From Rubrobacter_D sp963840835 (GTDB lineage Bacteria > Actinomycetota > Rubrobacteria > Rubrobacterales > Rubrobacteraceae), in the NCBI GenBank assembly GCA_963840835.1, contig CAWJAM010000016.1:248001-312000 (forward strand): a stretch of 64,000 nucleotides of DNA, written 5' to 3'. The notes below the pieces were generated by a model. The model worked only from the letters and a program-made list of their open reading frames with translations. It was not told where the DNA came from and made no database searches. The translations under genes and the position numbers were made by a program. How positions within the stretch are numbered: position 1 is the first letter of the stretch; every line of letters starts with the position of its first letter. Below, one piece after another: positions 61,329 to 64,000 of the stretch.

Positions 61329-62433
61329 GCTAAGCGACCGAAGGGCGCAACGTGCTGTGACGCTGCGTTTCGGGATACTGGGGTGCGGCGTCATCGGCCC
61401 CCACCACGCCCGTGCCATCGCCGGCATCGACGGCGCGAAGCTCGTGGCCACAGCGGACGTCAACCCCGAGCGGTCAAAGAAGCTGGCCGATGAGTACTCG
61501 TGCTCTCCATTCTCGGGCCTCGGAGAGATGCTCTCTGGCATCGACCTCGACGCCGTGTCCGTCTGCACCCCGAGCGGCATGCACGCCGGGGATGCCATCG
61601 TGGCGCTGGAGGCCGGCAAGGACGTGGTGATCGAAAAGCCCGTTGATGTCACGCTAGAGGCTGCAGACCGCCTTCTCGAAGCCCAGCGCGCTACGGGCGG
61701 GAAGATCGCGGTCGTTAGCCAGCACCGCTTCGACGCAGCGACGCTCGCCGTCCGCGACGCAGTCAGCACGGGACAGTTCGGCCGCCTGACGTCGGGGTCG
61801 GCGGAGGTGCGGTGGTGGCGCTCGCAGACCTACTACGACTCGGGTGGCTGGCGCGGAACCCGGGAGCTGGACGGCGGGGGAGCCCTGATCAACCAGTCTA
61901 TCCATAGCATCGACCTCCTGCAGTGGCTGATGGGACCCGTAGTAGAGGTCACCGCCTACACCGGATTGCTCGCCCACGAGAGAATGGAGGTCGAAGACAC
62001 GGCCGCAGCCATCCTAAAATTCGCCTGCGGCGCCCTCGGCACCATCGTCGCCACCACGGCCGCCTACCCCGGCCTGACCGCCAGGATAGCCGTGCACGGG
62101 GACCGGGGATCGGCCATCATCGACGACGACGAACTGGACTACTTCCACGCCGCCGGAGAGGGTCAGGAGGCACGGTCGTACGGCGCCAGCGGAGACGAGA
62201 ACCAGGCCCAAAAAGTCATCGAGCGGTACGGCGGGGTTGGCCCGGGGCCAGGCGCGGGCGCTGACCCTGGCAGTCTCTCGATGGCGCACCGGGTCCAGAT
62301 CCAGGATTTCATCGAGGCCGTGAGGGAGGAGCGCGAACCCGCCGTAAACGTCGAAGAAGGGCGCAAGCCGCTCGCGATCATAGCGGCGATCTACGAGTCC
62401 GCCCGTATCGGACGGCCCGTACGTGTCGAGTAG
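61327..62433 (+). CDS. Gfo/Idh/MocA-family oxidoreductase
   Basis: Up to 368 residues: FGILGCGVIGPHHARAIAGI (Rossmann), KDVVIEKPVDVTLEAADRLL (EKP catalytic Lys), GGALINQSIHSIDLLQWLMG (His motif). NAD(P)-dependent sugar or sugar-acid dehydrogenase. The start may instead be GTG 61357, directly before TLRFGILG; neither has a strong ribosome site. It heads an operon with the isomerase 9 bases on. Confidence 0.9.
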   Translation: MLSDRRAQRAVTLRFGILGCGVIGPHHARAIAGIDGAKLVATADVNPERSKKLADEYSCSPFSGLGEMLSGIDLDAVSVCTPSGMHAGDAIVALEAGKDVVIEKPVDVTLEAADRLLEAQRATGGKIAVVSQHRFDAATLAVRDAVSTGQFGRLTSGSAEVRWWRSQTYYDSGGWRGTRELDGGGALINQSIHSIDLLQWLMGPVVEVTAYTGLLAHERMEVEDTAAAILKFACGALGTIVATTAAYPGLTARIAVHGDRGSAIIDDDELDYFHAAGEGQEARSYGASGDENQAQKVIERYGGVGPGPGAGADPGSLSMAHRVQIQDFIEAVREEREPAVNVEEGRKPLAIIAAIYESARIGRPVRVE

Positions 62434-62442
62434 GGCTGACAC

Positions 62443-63273
62443 GTGTGGACCTTGACGGGTTTTGCCGATGAGATTTCCCCCGAACTCGACGAGCAACTGG
62501 ACACGCTCGCGCAAGTGTCGATGCGCTCCATGGAGCTGCGCAGCGTCTGGAACACCAACGTCCTCGACCTAACCGACGAGGAACTGCGGAGGGTCAGGTC
62601 TGCCGTGACCGGGCGCGGCCTCAGAATCTCGTCTATAGGATCCCCGATAGGCAAAATACCCATAACCGACCCGTTCGGACCGCACCTACTTCGTTTCAGG
62701 CGCGCCCTGCAGGCCGCCGACGTCATGGCAGCTCCTTACATCCGTGTTTTCTCGTTCTTCATCCCGGAGGGGCGGGAGCCGGGCCGCTACAGGGAGGAGA
62801 TCCTGGAGCGTATGGGCGTGCTCGCGCACGAGGCAAGGAACGCTGGTCTCACGCTCCTGCACGAGAACGAGAAGGGGATCTACGGTGACGTCCCAGTTCG
62901 CTGCGTGGACATACTCTCGAGCATCGACTCTCCCTCCCTGCGGGCCGCGTGGGACCCGGCTAACTTCGTGCAGTGCGGCGTCGGCCGACCGTATACAGAG
63001 GGGTACGAGGCGTTGCGACCCTACATCGAGTACGTACACGTCAAGGACGCGCTCGCCGGCTCGGGCAGGGTAGTTCCCGCGGGTGAGGGAGACGGGGAGA
63101 TCCCGGCGACCATCTCCGCGCTGCGCGACTCGGGGTTCGACGGCTACTTCTCCCTCGAACCGCACCTCGCCTCCTCGGGAACGTACTCCGGCTTCAGCGG
63201 CCCCGCGCTGTTCCGCGAGGCCGCATGGGCCTTCAAAGAGTTGCTCCGAAGCCAGGAGATCGAATGGGCCTGA
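62443..63273 (+). CDS. sugar phosphate isomerase/epimerase (xylose isomerase-like TIM barrel)
   Basis: 276 residues: LTGFADEISPELDEQLDTLA, NAGLTLLHENEKGIYGD (metal-binding Glu), AAWDPANFVQCG, YIEYVHVKDAL and FDGYFSLEPHLASSG (Glu/His metal ligands). Keto-aldo isomerase or epimerase type; substrate unknown. GTG start. Confidence 0.85.
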   Translation: MWTLTGFADEISPELDEQLDTLAQVSMRSMELRSVWNTNVLDLTDEELRRVRSAVTGRGLRISSIGSPIGKIPITDPFGPHLLRFRRALQAADVMAAPYIRVFSFFIPEGREPGRYREEILERMGVLAHEARNAGLTLLHENEKGIYGDVPVRCVDILSSIDSPSLRAAWDPANFVQCGVGRPYTEGYEALRPYIEYVHVKDALAGSGRVVPAGEGDGEIPATISALRDSGFDGYFSLEPHLASSGTYSGFSGPALFREAAWAFKELLRSQEIEWA

Positions 63274-63336
63274 TCCTGAAGAACCTCATCGGCCCGCCGA
63301 CCCCGAACGTCCAATACCCCCCTGAAGCCTGTAGCC

Positions 63337-63370
63337 GCGGTTTGCAGAGGCGCAGCCTCTCGCAAACCGC
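63337..63370 (+). terminator. stem-loop
   Basis: GCGGTTTGC and GCAAACCGC with inner GAGGC/GCCTC pairs; between the isomerase and the SDR gene, possibly attenuating or separating transcription. Confidence 0.5.
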
Positions 63371-63396
63371 ATTAGCAGCAAGGCATGAGAGGAGAA

Positions 63397-64000
63397 ATGA
63401 TGGAGAGTAGCGCACTCAGGGATCTCTTCTCCCTCCAAGACAAGGTCGCCGTCGTCACCGGCGCGACCGGGGTGCTCGGGGGCCAGATGGCCCGCTCCCT
63501 CGCGCGAAGCGGTGCCAGGGTGGCAGTTCTCGGACGCCGTGAGGAGAAGGCGCGCCGGGTGGCCGCGGAGATACAGAGAGCGGGTGGAGAGGCGCTCTCC
63601 CTCCCCGCCGACGTTCTCGACAGAGGCCAGCTCCAAAAGGCTACAGACGACTTGCTAGAGCGCTTGGGTCCGGTGGATATTTTGGTTAACGCCGCCGGCG
63701 GAAACCTACCAGGGGCTACCCTAAGCGATGACGTCGGCGTCTTCGGGTTGCCGGAGAACGCCCTTCGACAGGTCATGGACCTCAATTTCATGGGAACCCT
63801 TCTACCCTGCCAGGTCTTCGGGGCCGCCATGGTCGACGGAAAAGACAAACCCGGGGGCTGCATCGTAAACGTCTCTTCCATGGCCGCTACAAGGCCGCTC
63901 ACCAACGTGCTCGGCTACTCAGCCGCCAAGGCTGCCGTCGAGAACCTGACGCGCTGGCTCGCCGTCGAACTCACGCGCAGCCACGGTCCCGGCTTCAGGG
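63397..64000 (+). CDS. short-chain dehydrogenase (fructuronate/mannonate reductase-like), 5' part
   Basis: Runs off the right edge. LFSLQDKVAVVTGATGVLGG (cofactor motif), LVNAAGGNLPGAT, VNVSSMAATRPLTNVLGYSA and YSAAK catalytic pair. The GGNLPGAT segment is typical of SDR-type D-mannonate oxidoreductases. GAGAGGAG before tandem ATGs (63397, 63400). With the preceding dehydrogenase and isomerase it suggests a sugar-acid degradation cluster. Confidence 0.8.
   Translation, partial: MMESSALRDLFSLQDKVAVVTGATGVLGGQMARSLARSGARVAVLGRREEKARRVAAEIQRAGGEALSLPADVLDRGQLQKATDDLLERLGPVDILVNAAGGNLPGATLSDDVGVFGLPENALRQVMDLNFMGTLLPCQVFGAAMVDGKDKPGGCIVNVSSMAATRPLTNVLGYSAAKAAVENLTRWLAVELTRSHGPGFR

Overview
The window is GC-rich with strong AAGGAGG ribosome binding sites, frequent GTG and TTG starts, SigJ-like ECF sigma factors, an LPxTG-type protein and many small stress or detoxification enzymes. 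This suggests an actinobacterium, plausibly of the Rubrobacter group; that placement is inference from gene style, not from a marker gene.

Layout. (1) 1-1.3 kb: the 3' part of a flavin oxidoreductase gene. (2) 1.5-1.83 kb: an integrase remnant and the 3' half of a tRNA-His gene (att copy A). (3) 2.0-5.3 kb: a wrecked Eco57I/PglX-like methylase gene fused to the tail of a maleate-isomerase-like gene. (4) 5.3-48.4 kb: an accessory region of mostly one- or two-gene blocks (cupins, ECF sigma factors, alpha/beta hydrolases, VOC/glyoxalase proteins, SnoaL-like, UbiA, diguanylate cyclase, EamA, SDRs, DoxX, ParB-like). The blocks are separated by about 30 copies of a modular 40-90 bp repeat, here called OIR (oriented intergenic repeat). 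Every copy I found reads in the same direction whatever the direction of the neighbouring genes. (5) A degraded second att copy (B) at 29.1 kb and a third (C) at 49.0 kb, so att copies bracket the OIR region. (6) 49-64 kb: almost free of OIRs. It holds TetR with a broken MFS gene and EamA; a chain of genes truncated into one another; a class III aminotransferase; a hydrolase-cupin pair; a c-di-GMP-I riboswitch ahead of a frameshifted PQQ sugar dehydrogenase; a dienelactone hydrolase flanked by inverted 32-bp repeats; and a sugar-acid catabolic cluster (Gfo/Idh/MocA, sugar isomerase, SDR) running off the right edge.

The most unusual feature is the OIR array. A site has a left arm (consensus CTATTCACCGGAGTGCGTGG then AAGG), a short variable spacer, and one to three right-arm units of about 25 bp (TTCTCCGAACTTCG, then about TTACGGCG). 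Blocks between sites carry unrelated genes, several genes are cut off at a site, and most mobile elements of the region sit inside or against a site: two MITEs and one IS5 element in the spacer, an IS110 element in a left arm, an ISNCY element at a right arm, an IS630 element next to a left arm, and an IS5 end remnant plus half site at 58.2 kb. This looks like an array built by recombination or insertion at an oriented site, comparable in layout to an integron cassette array but without attC cores and with no obvious dedicated recombinase in view.

A second notable structure is a minimal large-serine-recombinase element (about 1.9 kb) inside the IS5 transposase gene. Its attL and attR can be read directly and give an attP that is symmetric around a GAG core. 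The recombinase reading frame runs through the att site, so its C-terminus differs between the integrated and circular forms.

Many genes carry single frameshifts or stops. From sequence alone I cannot separate real decay from sequencing or assembly errors.
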